DNA of 64,000 bases from Dyadobacter sp. Leaf189 (lineage in GTDB: Bacteria > Bacteroidota > Bacteroidia > Cytophagales > Spirosomataceae): positions 334,522-398,521 of the forward strand of contig NZ_LMPS01000001.1 in the NCBI RefSeq assembly GCF_001424405.1, given 5' to 3'. Shown here piece after piece: positions 35,694-48,238 of this stretch (positions are counted from its first letter, which is position 1; each line of letters begins with the position of its first letter). The position numbers and the translations under genes were made by a program. A model generated the notes under the pieces. It was not told where the DNA came from. It saw nothing but the letters and a program-made list of their open reading frames with translations, and ran no database searches.

Positions 35694-36590
35694 ATGAAAA
35701 TGCTCCGCTTTGTACTACCGTTGGTGGTTTGTACAACAAACCTCTATGCTCAGGATGATCTGCTGAACGAACTTTCCAAACAGGATAGTGCGCAGCGGGT
35801 ACCCGTCACGGCTACTTTCAAATCGACCCGCGTTGTGAATGGACACTCGGTGGAAACGATGAAAAAGAAGCACCTCGACTTCCGGATCTCACACCGTTTT
35901 GGCCGGCTGAACTCAGGCGCTTACCAATTTTTTGGTCTTGATCAGGCCACGATGCGAATGGGATTTGAATACGGCGTAACCGACGACTTCATGATCGGAG
36001 TGGGCCGCAGTACTTCCCAGAAGGTGTATGATTTTTTTGGAAAATATAAGTTGTTGAAGCAAAGTTCAGGCGCGCATTCCATTCCGGTTTCGGTTACTAT
36101 TTTCGGAGGTACCGGCGTGGCAACTGTCAATAAGGAGCTCGAATTTCAGGATAAACTGTATTACTCCGCCCAGGTGCTGATCGCCCGCAAGTTTGGGGAA
36201 AGACTTTCGCTTCAACTATCACCCACTTATTTATTCAGAAACAAACCTGAAATAGCCGGCGATGAAAAGTTGCTGCTGGCTGTGGGGATAGGAGGCAGGT
36301 TCAAGCTTTCGAAACGCGTTTCGCTCAATGGAGAATACTTTTACACGGCCCGTGAGAAGAACACACGTGCTGCGCCTTACTATGATTCTATGTCTTTCGG
36401 AGTGGATATCGAGACGGGCGGACACGTTTTCCAGCTTCACTTTACCAACTCGCTCGGTATGATCGAAAAGCAGTTCATTGGTGAAACGACAGGTTCCTGG
36501 GGCAAGGGTGATATTCATTACGGGTTCAATATCTCGCGGACTTTCAGTTTTGATAAAAACAATAGAAGGTCGAAATCAACTGATCAATAA
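35694..36590 (+). CDS. DUF5777-family outer-membrane beta-barrel protein
   Basis: This 298-residue protein has a signal peptide (MKMLRFVLPLVVCTTNLYAQ) and then alternating beta strands throughout, as in an outer-membrane barrel. FKSTRVVNGHSVETMKKKHLDFRISHRFG at its start is the mark of DUF5777, given here by its key words RVVNGHS and RISHRFG. The start is 13 bp after the Rieske stop, so the two are co-transcribed; the longer frame back to 35520 would overlap the Rieske gene. The function is unknown; members commonly sit with Rieske and YceI genes. Confidence 0.87.
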   Translation: MKMLRFVLPLVVCTTNLYAQDDLLNELSKQDSAQRVPVTATFKSTRVVNGHSVETMKKKHLDFRISHRFGRLNSGAYQFFGLDQATMRMGFEYGVTDDFMIGVGRSTSQKVYDFFGKYKLLKQSSGAHSIPVSVTIFGGTGVATVNKELEFQDKLYYSAQVLIARKFGERLSLQLSPTYLFRNKPEIAGDEKLLLAVGIGGRFKLSKRVSLNGEYFYTAREKNTRAAPYYDSMSFGVDIETGGHVFQLHFTNSLGMIEKQFIGETTGSWGKGDIHYGFNISRTFSFDKNNRRSKSTDQ

Positions 36591-36596
36591 CAAACT

Positions 36597-37166
36597 ATGA
36601 AACAGCACATATTATGCGCGGTGTTCCTGACCGTGCTCGGGATCGCTATGTCATTCCCAAAGGCTTTTGCACAGGGAGGTAAGTTCTCGACTTCGGCTGG
36701 AAACACCCGTTTTTCATCGGAAACTCCTTTGGAAAACATCAATGCGGATAACAAGAAATGCCAGGCTATTTTGAATACGGCGAATGGAGAAATGGCGATC
36801 CGGATGAACATGCGCGACTTCGTTTTCCCTAATAAACTTATGCAGGAACACTTCAATGAGAATTACATTGAATCCGAAAAATACCCAACTGCTACATTCA
36901 CAGGGAAAATCGATAATGCACCAGATTACGCCAAAAACGGCCAGTATGATGTTTCAGCGACTGGCAAGTTTACAGTGCACGGAGTTACCAAAGAGCGGAC
37001 TTTGAAGGGTAAAATGAAAGTGGATGGAGATAAAATCACCATTACTTCCAATTTCGAAGTCCCGCTTACGGATCACAAAATCGAAGTCCCGCAGGTGGTT
37101 TTTGTCAAGATTGCGCAGGTAATCCAGGTGAAGACGGAGTACGTTTTAACAGCCGCTAAAAAGTGA
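36597..37166 (+). CDS. YceI-family periplasmic lipid-binding protein
   Basis: This 189-residue exported protein has a signal peptide ending at KAFAQ and the YceI beta-barrel fold, recognised from FSSETPLENINADNKK, KYPTATFTGKI, VTGKFTVHGVTKERTL-like words and ITSNFEVPLTDHKIEVP. YceI proteins bind isoprenoid chains such as quinones in a hydrophobic pocket. Together with the Rieske protein this suggests handling of a quinone or similar lipid at the cell envelope. It starts 6 bp after the DUF5777 stop and ends the operon, with the convergent beta-galactosidase only 3 bp away and no room for a separate terminator. Confidence 0.93.
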   Translation: MKQHILCAVFLTVLGIAMSFPKAFAQGGKFSTSAGNTRFSSETPLENINADNKKCQAILNTANGEMAIRMNMRDFVFPNKLMQEHFNENYIESEKYPTATFTGKIDNAPDYAKNGQYDVSATGKFTVHGVTKERTLKGKMKVDGDKITITSNFEVPLTDHKIEVPQVVFVKIAQVIQVKTEYVLTAAKK

Positions 37167-37169
37167 AAG

Positions 37170-40640
<3,471 letters not shown>

Positions 40641-40728
40641 TCAAAAAGAAACAGATGTTAAAGCTGGGAATGATCTGGTTTTATTTGAATAATGTCTTTA
40701 TTTGCTCCGACACGTAAATGATCTTTTC

Positions 40729-41496
40729 ATGCTGTTAGCGGTAGATGTCGGCAACACCGACACGGTTTTCGGACTTTATCAATTTGGCTCCTGGGAGCAT
40801 CTCTGGCGAATGCGGTCGCTGCCGCAGGAAAGTGAGTCGCATTATGAATCCAGGCTGCGGCTGCATTTCCTGGAAGCGGGACTCTGGTTTGGCGATATGG
40901 AAACGGTAGTGCTGAGCAGCGTTGTGCCCGCATTAACGCCCGTAATTTTGAAAATGCTGCGGTCACTGTTTGGAGAGGATATCATTGTAGTCGGTCCGGA
41001 CATTTATCCTGATCTTGAAATACAAATCGACCACCCGCACGAGATAGGGGCAGACCTGATCGCCAATGCAGTGGCTGTAAGATCACGGTACCAGCAAAAT
41101 TGTGTCGTCGTGGATTTTGGCACTGCGCTCACATTTACTACCGTGTCCAAAGACAGCAAGATCCTGGGCGTAGCCATTTTGCCCGGTCTTGTCACAGCAG
41201 TGAAAGCGCTGTTTGCAAACACAGCCCAACTGCCCGAAGTACCGCTTGTGCTTCCTTCCACGGCGATTGGGAAAAACACTACCGAGGCGATCCAGGCAGG
41301 TATATTATTGGGTTATGAGGGATTGGTAAAGTCTTTGATCAGCCGCATTCGTGAAGAACTTGGCGGTGAATGCATTGCCGTGGCAACAGGCGGGCTTTCG
41401 TCCATTATCGAAACCCTGAAAGATGAATTTGTTGAAATTGACAATAAGCTTACGCTCGACGGGCTGCGTGTGATTGGCGAAAAAGTGAGGGGCTAG
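40729..41496 (+). CDS. coaX: Type III pantothenate kinase
   Basis: This 255-residue ASKHA-fold kinase catalyses the first step of coenzyme A synthesis and is insensitive to CoA feedback. The start MLLAVDVGNTDTVFGL is the phosphate-1 motif; the longer frame from TTG 40702 is rejected. The EIGADLIANAVA and VVDFGTALTFTTV motifs give the pantothenate- and ATP-site residues, including the catalytic Asp in ADLIANA. The length is normal. The stop shares a CTAG with the stop of the convergent cyclotransferase-like gene. It is divergent from the beta-galactosidase across 169 bp. Confidence 0.95.
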   Translation: MLLAVDVGNTDTVFGLYQFGSWEHLWRMRSLPQESESHYESRLRLHFLEAGLWFGDMETVVLSSVVPALTPVILKMLRSLFGEDIIVVGPDIYPDLEIQIDHPHEIGADLIANAVAVRSRYQQNCVVVDFGTALTFTTVSKDSKILGVAILPGLVTAVKALFANTAQLPEVPLVLPSTAIGKNTTEAIQAGILLGYEGLVKSLISRIREELGGECIAVATGGLSSIIETLKDEFVEIDNKLTLDGLRVIGEKVRG

Positions 41497-41885
41497 GCTT
41501 TGAAAATGCCTGTTTCTATTAACCTTAAATCTTGTACGGATTGGTTGTAGATGTACGTCCAGCATTCAAGACAGTTTCCATTCGGCAAATGCACAGGTAT
41601 CTTTATTCTGAGGTATAAACTTGCCGCTTCGTTTTCCAAAACATCTTCATATTCGTCGAGCTCACGCAGTATCTCCGGCGATGTCAGCTGGAAAATTTCC
41701 CCATAAACTTTCGATGTACTGTCAGGCGTGAAAATTGCGCCGGGATACCACTCCACCTGGTATAAAAGTCCATAAAAAAAGCCTTCATCAATGAACAGCG
41801 AATGTGCGTGCAGCATTTGCGCAACCGGATTTTTGAACCCGTTTTTCAAAGTTCCGTAAGTAAACAGATAGGGTAGCTCTTCCAT
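41493..41885 (-). CDS. Gamma-glutamylcyclotransferase-like (AIG2) protein
   Basis: This 130-residue protein has the GGCT fold, seen from the start motif LFTYGTLKNG, VEWYPGAIF, and the glutamate-bearing LDEYEDV near residue 78. That glutamate is the catalytic acid in true cyclotransferases. Members release 5-oxoproline from gamma-glutamyl peptides or trim other gamma-linked amines; the substrate here is unknown. Its stop codon overlaps that of coaX by 4 bp. It is divergent from the conserved unknown at 42034 with a 148-bp AT-rich gap. Confidence 0.88.
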   Translation of the reverse strand: MEELPYLFTYGTLKNGFKNPVAQMLHAHSLFIDEGFFYGLLYQVEWYPGAIFTPDSTSKVYGEIFQLTSPEILRELDEYEDVLENEAASLYLRIKIPVHLPNGNCLECWTYIYNQSVQDLRLIETGIFKA

Positions 41886-42033
41886 TGATTTGTGACTTAA
41901 AATCGTCTGTTTTTGGCAATAAATTTTAGAACTTTTCCATTTTGAATATATACGCGAACCAAATGTAGTTACATATCGAGTGTATTTTTTTTATATTTAC
42001 ATGTAAGCCGTTCATCTAATTCATATAAAAGTT

Positions 42034-43494
42034 ATGTACGAAAAAAATCTTGGTACAAAACAAAAAGCGTTAAGAATCAATCTTGATCGCAGGATTTATG
42101 GCTCTTTTGCGGAGATCGGGGCAGGGCAGGAAACAGCAGCATATTTTTTTAAGGCAGGAGGCGCATCGGGGACAGTTGCCAAAACGATGTCAGCCTATGA
42201 TATGACTTTCAGCGATGCAATTTACGGTACGGAAGAGGGTGGAAGATATGTGGTAGAATCGCGATTGATGAAAATGCTGAATCGCGAATATAATCTTGTA
42301 GAAAAGCGACTTTCTGAGAAACGTGGCGCTGACAGCCAGTTCTTTGCATTTGCTAACACAGTTGTTGCATTGAACTTCCAGAAGACCAACGAGTCGCACG
42401 GCTGGATCGGTCTGCAGTTTCAGCTAACGCCCATGGGGCCCACCAACTATGTTGTTATCCACGTCCGCATGCGCGACGATGAAAATATACTTCAGCAGCA
42501 GGCACTCGGAATTATCGGAGTGAACCTGATGTATGGCTGCTTCTTTTATTATAAATCTCCTGAAACACTGCTGCTTTCACTGATGGACGATCTGACAACG
42601 GATCGCATTGAAATAGATATGGTACGTTTCAGCGGGCCGGACTTTGCGAAGGTTGATAACCGGCTGATGAGTCTGCGGCTTGTAAAAAACGGGTTTACGG
42701 ACGCTGCATTGTTCGGTAGCGACGGCGGTGTTTTGCAGCCCTCGGAAGCTTTGTACAAAAAGCACATTCTGATGATGCGCGGCCGGTTACGTCCGATCAC
42801 CAATGTGCATATCGACCTGATCAGCAATGGACAAAAGCAGTTTCTCGCCGAGCCTGATGTGGACGAGTCCAAGGTTGTACTGATATCCGAGCTCACGCTG
42901 CACAACCTGAAAGCCGGCGACCGGGATATCGACGAAAAGGATTTTCTTGACAGGGTGGATATTTTGTGTTCGTTGGGGCACATGGTAATGATATCAAACC
43001 ACCACGAATATTACAGGCTGGTGGCTTATCTTTCCAGACTTACCAAGCTGAAAGCCGGCTTGCTGCTAGGTAGTCCGAGCTTGCAGGATATTTTTGAGGA
43101 GAAGCATTATGAATTCCTCCCGGGCGGCATTCTCGAATCTTTTGCCACGCTGTTCAGCCGCAAAGTGAAGCTGTTTATTTACCCCACATTACAGCCCGAC
43201 GGATCGGTTTACAGTTGCGAAAACTTCGTGGTACCTGCGCATTTGCAACCTCTTTTCCAGTATCTGATCATCAATGATAAAATTGAGGATATCCGGAACT
43301 ACAATAAGGAGCACATGCACATTACTACGGACAGTGTACTTGAAAAGATCAAGCGCGGCGAGCCCGGCTGGGAAAAGCTCGTTCCTGAGAATGTAGCGCA
43401 TATCATCAAAGAGAAATCACTTTTCGGGCTGCCGAATGAGGATAACTACATAGATACCGTCAAACAGATCCACCAGGCTGTGGGTAATTTGTGA
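42034..43494 (+). CDS. Conserved protein of unknown function
   Basis: This 486-residue soluble protein begins MYEKNLGTKQKALRINLDRR and continues YGSFAEIGAGQETAAYFFKAGGASGTVAKTMSAYDM-type sequence, of which the key words are FAEIGAGQE and GGASGTVAK. I recall the family as widespread in Bacteroidota and some other phyla, where it is variously named as hypothetical or, doubtfully, as a nicotinate-nucleotide adenylyltransferase. No HxGH nucleotidyltransferase motif is visible, so that name is not supported. The glycine-rich segment near 26-50 is reminiscent of a nucleotide- or phosphate-binding loop. A -7-like TATATTTA lies about 45 bases upstream. Confidence 0.75.
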   Translation: MYEKNLGTKQKALRINLDRRIYGSFAEIGAGQETAAYFFKAGGASGTVAKTMSAYDMTFSDAIYGTEEGGRYVVESRLMKMLNREYNLVEKRLSEKRGADSQFFAFANTVVALNFQKTNESHGWIGLQFQLTPMGPTNYVVIHVRMRDDENILQQQALGIIGVNLMYGCFFYYKSPETLLLSLMDDLTTDRIEIDMVRFSGPDFAKVDNRLMSLRLVKNGFTDAALFGSDGGVLQPSEALYKKHILMMRGRLRPITNVHIDLISNGQKQFLAEPDVDESKVVLISELTLHNLKAGDRDIDEKDFLDRVDILCSLGHMVMISNHHEYYRLVAYLSRLTKLKAGLLLGSPSLQDIFEEKHYEFLPGGILESFATLFSRKVKLFIYPTLQPDGSVYSCENFVVPAHLQPLFQYLIINDKIEDIRNYNKEHMHITTDSVLEKIKRGEPGWEKLVPENVAHIIKEKSLFGLPNEDNYIDTVKQIHQAVGNL

Positions 43495-43546
43495 CAATGA
43501 AGTAACTAACTTCAAAATCAGGCTTTTGGCTAAAAGCATTTTTGCA

Positions 43547-44869
43547 ATGGCCAAAATCCTGAATCCTCCCACTACATTCTTTGGCAGGCTCCGCTATCTC
43601 GGGCCTGGTTTTATCCTGTCCGCCGCCATCGTTGGCTCCGGCGAGCTTATCGCCACTACTGCATTAGGGGCAAAGGCAGGCTTTGTCATGTTCTGGATTA
43701 TCATTCTCAGTTGTTTGGCAAAGGTTGCCTTACAGCTCGAATTCGGTAAGAACGCAATCTATTCAGGCACTTTCATCATGCATAACTTCAACCAGCTGCC
43801 TGGATTGAGGCTTGGAAAGGCACATTGGAGTATCTGGCTGTGGCTCTCGCTGCAAGGCTTGAAACTGTTACAGGTAGGTGGCATTGTAGGTGGAGTTGCG
43901 ATTGTGCTGCACATGGCGTGGCCTGGTATACCTGTTAATGCGTGGGCGGTGATCTCTGTTCTGCTAACCTCTTTTTGGGTGTACAAAGGGAATTATAGCG
44001 TAGTTGAAAAAGGCTCGCTGGTAATGATTATGCTATTTACCTCCGTCATACTGATCTCCCTCTTCCTATTACAGGATACGCAATACGCCATTAAATGGCC
44101 GGATATCCAAAGCGGACTTGAATTCACACTTCCCGCAGGAATGGTCGCAGCTGCATTCGGTGCATTCGGCATTACGGGAGTCGGCGGCGACGAAATTATG
44201 TACTACAACTATTGGTGCATTGAAAAAGGCTACGCAGCTTATTCCGGTCCAAACGACAACAGCAGGGAATGGAGCGAGCGGGCAAAAGGCTGGTTTGATG
44301 TCATGTATCTGGATGCTGTTTTGTCGATGGTCGTATATACCATCGTCACTGCGGCTTTTTACTTGCTGGGAGCAGCAGTTTTGCACAGTCAGGGTAATGT
44401 TCCGGAAGGATATAAGATGGTTGAAACATTGTCCGGGATATTCACTGAGACACTGGGCCCCTGGGCTAAGAACCTCTTTTTGGTCGGCGCATTCTTTGTC
44501 TTGTACTCAACCCTTTTTACTGCAACTGCCAGCTGGGCGCGTGTTTGGGGTGACGCTTTCGGACAACTGGGCTGGATAAAATTTGATACTGAAGCCAGTC
44601 AGCGTAAAACAATTGGTATTCTATCCTGGGCTTTGCCTGTTGTCTGGTGCGTGTTATTTCTATTTTTTCAATCGCCTGTCATGATGGTAACACTGGGCGG
44701 CATTGCTACCTCTGTTTTGCTGCTGCTTATTGTTTACGTATCCCTCGTGTTCCGATTCCGTGATTTGCCGGGTGCATTAAAGCCCTCGCTGCTGTACGAT
44801 GCTTTTTTCTGGGTCAGTGTGGTTTCTATTCTGACGGTAAGTGCATATGGGATCATACAAATCATGTAA
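43547..44869 (+). CDS. Nramp-like transporter lacking canonical metal-site motifs
   Basis: This 440-residue inner-membrane protein has about eleven transmembrane helices and an N-terminal GPGFILSAAIVGSGELIATTALGAKAG region that aligns with Nramp helix 1 (key words GPGF and SGELIATTALG). The canonical DPGN of manganese/iron Nramps is replaced by GSGE. The helix-6 MPH motif is replaced by GVGGDEIMYYNYW. These changes remove the usual metal ligands, so the cargo may be Mg2+ or something else, or the protein may belong to a separate Nramp-related clade. Start ATG 43547 is preferred to TTG 43526. It is 52 bp after the unknown gene. Confidence 0.85.
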   Translation: MAKILNPPTTFFGRLRYLGPGFILSAAIVGSGELIATTALGAKAGFVMFWIIILSCLAKVALQLEFGKNAIYSGTFIMHNFNQLPGLRLGKAHWSIWLWLSLQGLKLLQVGGIVGGVAIVLHMAWPGIPVNAWAVISVLLTSFWVYKGNYSVVEKGSLVMIMLFTSVILISLFLLQDTQYAIKWPDIQSGLEFTLPAGMVAAAFGAFGITGVGGDEIMYYNYWCIEKGYAAYSGPNDNSREWSERAKGWFDVMYLDAVLSMVVYTIVTAAFYLLGAAVLHSQGNVPEGYKMVETLSGIFTETLGPWAKNLFLVGAFFVLYSTLFTATASWARVWGDAFGQLGWIKFDTEASQRKTIGILSWALPVVWCVLFLFFQSPVMMVTLGGIATSVLLLLIVYVSLVFRFRDLPGALKPSLLYDAFFWVSVVSILTVSAYGIIQIM

Positions 44870-44995
44870 AGTAATAGTACCAAAGTAGCAATCAATCGTA
44901 CTTCTCATTAGCATTAATCCAAAAAGCAATTGCGCATTTATTGATCTTTTGTAGTCAGAAATATTATAAGGTAATCTGGTCTTAAACTCTTGAAT

Positions 44996-46303
44996 ATGAA
45001 AAACGAAAATGAAGTTTCCAGGAGGGATTTTATCAAGAATTCAACAGGTGCGGCTGTTGCATTATCGATCCCTTACATTGTGCCGGCAAGTGCATTCGGT
45101 GCAAATGACCGTGTGAGAGTAGCTGTTTTGGGTGTTAATGGAAGAGGAAAGAGCCACATAGCCGGTTTCAACGACCTGGCCAATGTGGAGGTAGCTACTT
45201 TGTGTGATCCTGACAACAATGTTGTGCAGCTGAGAGCCAAGGAATTTGCAGAAAAGACGGGTAAGAAGGTCAAGACAGAAAATGACCTGCGGAAGGTTTT
45301 TGAAGATAAATCCATTGATGCAGTAAGTATCGCGACGCCCAATCACTGGCACGCACTGGCTGCTATATGGGCCTGCCAGGCCGGGAAGGATGTATATGTG
45401 GAAAAGCCGGGTTCGCACAATCTTCATGAGGGGCGCAAACTGGTAGAAGCCGCGCATAAGTACAAACGTGTTGTGCAGCACGGAGTTCAGCTGCGCAGTT
45501 CGGTGGCATTGCAGGAAGCTGTAAAACACTTGCGCGACGGGTTGATCGGGAAAGTATATATGGCGAGAGGGCTGGTTTACAAATGGCGGCCGGATATTGG
45601 TGATAAAGGAACTGAGGCGATTCCCGCGGGATTAAACTACGATTTGTGGACAGGACCTGCCGAAATGAAGCCGTTTTCAAAAAACTACGTGCATTATGAC
45701 TGGCACTGGCATTGGAACTATGGGAATGGAGATATTGGCAATCAGGGAATCCACGAAACGGATATGTGCATGTGGGGACTGGGGGTAGATACATTTCCCG
45801 AAAAAATCACCTCTTCCGGAGGCAAGTTTTTGTGGAACGATGCGAAGGAAACACCCGAGCTGCTGACTTCATCTTTCGTTTATCCGAAAGAGAAAAAGAT
45901 GATCGAGTTTGAAGTACGTCCCTGGATGACAAACGATGAAGGCGGCGCGGGGATCGGCAATATCTTCTATGGATCTGAGGGTTACATGGTTGTGAAAGGC
46001 TACGATTATTATGAGACATTTTTGGGAAAAGAGAAGAAGCCCGGACCGACCCGCAAAGCAGGTGGAGATCATTACAAGAACTTCATTGACGCTGTGGTAG
46101 CGAAAGACCGGAAACTGTTGAATGCCCCTGTGGAGACGGCTCACTTATCATCCGGGCTCGCACACTTGGGAAACATTGCCTACCGAACAGGAAAAGCGTT
46201 GACCTTTGATCCAAAAACCGAGAAGTTCATTGGAGACGAAGACGCTAACAAGCTGCTGACGAGGAATTACCGCGCACCTTATTCGCTGCCAGCGGTGGTT
46301 TGA
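44996..46303 (+). CDS. Tat-exported Gfo/Idh/MocA oxidoreductase
   Basis: This 435-residue NAD(P)-dependent oxidoreductase has a twin-arginine signal (SRRDFIKNSTGAAVALSIPY, cut near ASAFG). A Rossmann domain follows (VRVAVLGVNGRGKSHIAGF), then the EKPGSHNLHEG segment that carries the family's EKP lysine, and a C-terminal alpha/beta domain with several Trp/His-rich loops (HYDWHWHWNYGNGDIGNQG). Tat export of a cofactor-loaded enzyme is usual for this subgroup in Bacteroidota, where it acts on sugars or glycosidic bonds in the periplasm. The substrate cannot be told. The ATG at 44996 is chosen over TTG 44990. Confidence 0.93.
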   Translation: MKNENEVSRRDFIKNSTGAAVALSIPYIVPASAFGANDRVRVAVLGVNGRGKSHIAGFNDLANVEVATLCDPDNNVVQLRAKEFAEKTGKKVKTENDLRKVFEDKSIDAVSIATPNHWHALAAIWACQAGKDVYVEKPGSHNLHEGRKLVEAAHKYKRVVQHGVQLRSSVALQEAVKHLRDGLIGKVYMARGLVYKWRPDIGDKGTEAIPAGLNYDLWTGPAEMKPFSKNYVHYDWHWHWNYGNGDIGNQGIHETDMCMWGLGVDTFPEKITSSGGKFLWNDAKETPELLTSSFVYPKEKKMIEFEVRPWMTNDEGGAGIGNIFYGSEGYMVVKGYDYYETFLGKEKKPGPTRKAGGDHYKNFIDAVVAKDRKLLNAPVETAHLSSGLAHLGNIAYRTGKALTFDPKTEKFIGDEDANKLLTRNYRAPYSLPAVV

Positions 46304-46420
46304 AATCTCAATGTATTTTCCGGTGGATAATCGATAAATGGTCCAAGATCATGTATTCTGATTTAAGTTTTATAATTGACTAACTTGCATTTACATGAAC
46401 TTTAAACCGGAAGTACACAC

Positions 46421-46789
46421 ATGCAGCATCAGGAAATCGACAGGTACCTTTCAAATGCGAAGGAGATATTAACTACAAAGGCAAGGAAAGAAGGGAGCGA
46501 GTACCACGATATCAAATACGTTCAAATGGCATCGGGAACAGCCTACAATGCGGCATTGATGATCGCGGATGAATATCTGAAACGTAAAGAAGGGAGTAAA
46601 TTTGTCAAGCCGAAAAGCATTGAAGATTACAGATGCAGGCTGAGGAAATATAACAAAACACTGCTCTCGTATCTGAATGAAGCCTACGATACGCTTCATC
46701 TCGCAGGATACTACCACGGAACTCCTTCTGTGAGGACGATCAGGGAAGGTATGGATGCAGCTTACAAGATGCTGGCAATAATCAGTTAA
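46421..46789 (+). CDS. DUF5618-like small helical protein
   Basis: This 122-residue soluble, mostly helical protein (QEIDRYLSNAKEIL, YVQMASGTAYNAALMIADEYL, LLSYLNEAYDTLHLAGYYHG) fits DUF5618, a HEPN-like family of Bacteroidota with unknown function. The repeated Tyr-x-x-Ala helical pattern resembles HEPN proteins, but I see no R-x4-6-H catalytic motif, so RNase activity is not suggested. No partner nucleotidyltransferase (MNT) is adjacent. A -7-like TAACTTGC lies upstream. The gene ends at the strong bidirectional terminator it shares with accC. Confidence 0.75.
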   Translation: MQHQEIDRYLSNAKEILTTKARKEGSEYHDIKYVQMASGTAYNAALMIADEYLKRKEGSKFVKPKSIEDYRCRLRKYNKTLLSYLNEAYDTLHLAGYYHGTPSVRTIREGMDAAYKMLAIIS

Positions 46790-46801
46790 GACTACGCTAT
46801 T

Positions 46802-46845
46802 AAAGCAAAACGCCGGCCAAGGGAACTTAGCCGGCGTTTTGCTTT
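46802..46845. terminator. Bidirectional terminator between DUF5618 gene and accC
   Basis: A perfect 16-bp stem (46802-46817 with 46830-46845), GC-rich at the top and A/T-rich at the base with a 12-base loop. It gives T-rich ends in both directions. It lies 13 bases after the DUF5618 stop and 15 bases after the accC stop. Confidence 0.93.
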
Positions 46846-46860
46846 GTATTGTATTCAGTT

Positions 46861-48204
46861 TCAAAGCGACTTAAAGTCGAATGTTTCAAGGTATTTCGTA
46901 GTGAAATTCCCTGATTTGAAACCCGGATCGTCCATCAATTTGATATGGAATGGGATAGTCGTTTTTATTCCTTCTATCACAAACTCCTGCAATGCTCGCT
47001 TCATACGGGTAAGTACTTCTTCACGTGACTGCCCGCTGACGATCAGCTTGGCGATCATTGAATCGTAGTTTGGAGGAATGGTGTAGCCGCTGTAAACGTG
47101 GCTGTCAATCCTCACCCCGTGACCACCTGGAAAATGTAAGTTCGTGATTTTTCCCGGCGCTGGTCTGAACCCGTTTGCAGGATCTTCTGCATTGATGCGG
47201 CACTCCATTGCGTATAGCTTCGGAGTATAGTTTTGTCCTGAAATCGGGTAACCTGCGGCAACTTTGATCTGCTCTTTGATCAGGTCGAAATCAGTTACTT
47301 CCTCTGTAATCGGGTGCTCTACCTGGATACGGGTATTCATTTCCATAAAATAGAAATCACCGTGCTTGTCGACCAGGAACTCGATTGTTCCAGCACCTTC
47401 ATATCCGATTGCCTGTGCGCCCTTGATCGCAGCGGCTCCCATTTGTTCACGCAATTCAGGCGTAATAATAGGCGACGGAGTTTCTTCCACCAGCTTTTGG
47501 TGGCGACGTTGAATAGAACAATCACGCTCGGATAAGTGACAAACCTTACCGAACTGATCTCCGATTATCTGAATTTCAATGTGTCGGGGCTCTTCAACGA
47601 ATTTTTCGAGATACAAGCCGTCGTTTCCAAATGCAGCTGCGGATTCTGTACGTGCATCGTTCCAGGCTTTCTCGAATTCATCGGGCTTGTTGATAATCCG
47701 CATCCCTCGTCCGCCGCCACCGGCAGTAGCTTTAATGATAACCGGATATCCGATCCCTTCTGCAAGCTTTTTACCTTGTTCAATCGATTCCAGCAAACCT
47801 TCGGATCCGGGAACAACAGGTACGCCGGCCTGGATCATGGTTGCTTTTGCAGTGGCTTTATCGCCCATACCATTGATCTGGGCGGCTGTTGCACCGATGA
47901 ACTTGATGCCATAATCCGCACATATCTGCGAGAATTCGGCATTTTCAGATAAGAATCCGTAGCCCGGGTGAATTGCGTCAGCACCGGTTACTTCGGCAGC
48001 AGATATGATATTTTGAATGCTCAGATACGACTGACGACTTGGGGGAGGACCAATACAAACGGCCTCGTCAGCAAATCTTACATGGAGGCTGTCCCTGTCA
48101 GCAGTAGAGTAAACAGCTACCGTTTTAATGCCCATTTCACGGCAGGTCCTGATAACCCGCAGGGCTATTTCGCCCCGGTTGGCAATGAGTATCTTTTTAA
48201 ACAT
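46861..48204 (-). CDS. accC: Acetyl-CoA carboxylase, biotin carboxylase subunit
   Basis: This 447-residue ATP-grasp enzyme carboxylates the biotin on AccB, the first committed step of fatty acid synthesis. Motifs are complete: start [23 protein letters not shown]-binding [27 protein letters not shown], the catalytic [15 protein letters not shown], and the C-terminal cap. It has the length of a stand-alone AccC. It is the last gene of the yceD-rpmF-plsX-fabH-efp-accB-accC run, 34 bp after accB, and ends at a strong hairpin. Confidence 0.97.
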   Translation of the reverse strand: MFKKILIANRGEIALRVIRTCREMGIKTVAVYSTADRDSLHVRFADEAVCIGPPPSRQSYLSIQNIISAAEVTGADAIHPGYGFLSENAEFSQICADYGIKFIGATAAQINGMGDKATAKATMIQAGVPVVPGSEGLLESIEQGKKLAEGIGYPVIIKATAGGGGRGMRIINKPDEFEKAWNDARTESAAAFGNDGLYLEKFVEEPRHIEIQIIGDQFGKVCHLSERDCSIQRRHQKLVEETPSPIITPELREQMGAAAIKGAQAIGYEGAGTIEFLVDKHGDFYFMEMNTRIQVEHPITEEVTDFDLIKEQIKVAAGYPISGQNYTPKLYAMECRINAEDPANGFRPAPGKITNLHFPGGHGVRIDSHVYSGYTIPPNYDSMIAKLIVSGQSREEVLTRMKRALQEFVIEGIKTTIPFHIKLMDDPGFKSGNFTTKYLETFDFKSL

Positions 48205-48238
48205 AAAATCAATTTGGTTTTGCAGACCGTCTCTCGCC

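Noticed and set aside
46421..46789. Toxin of a HEPN/MNT toxin-antitoxin pair
   Set aside because: The protein is HEPN-like at most, without the R-x4-6-H motif, and no nucleotidyltransferase antitoxin gene is adjacent.
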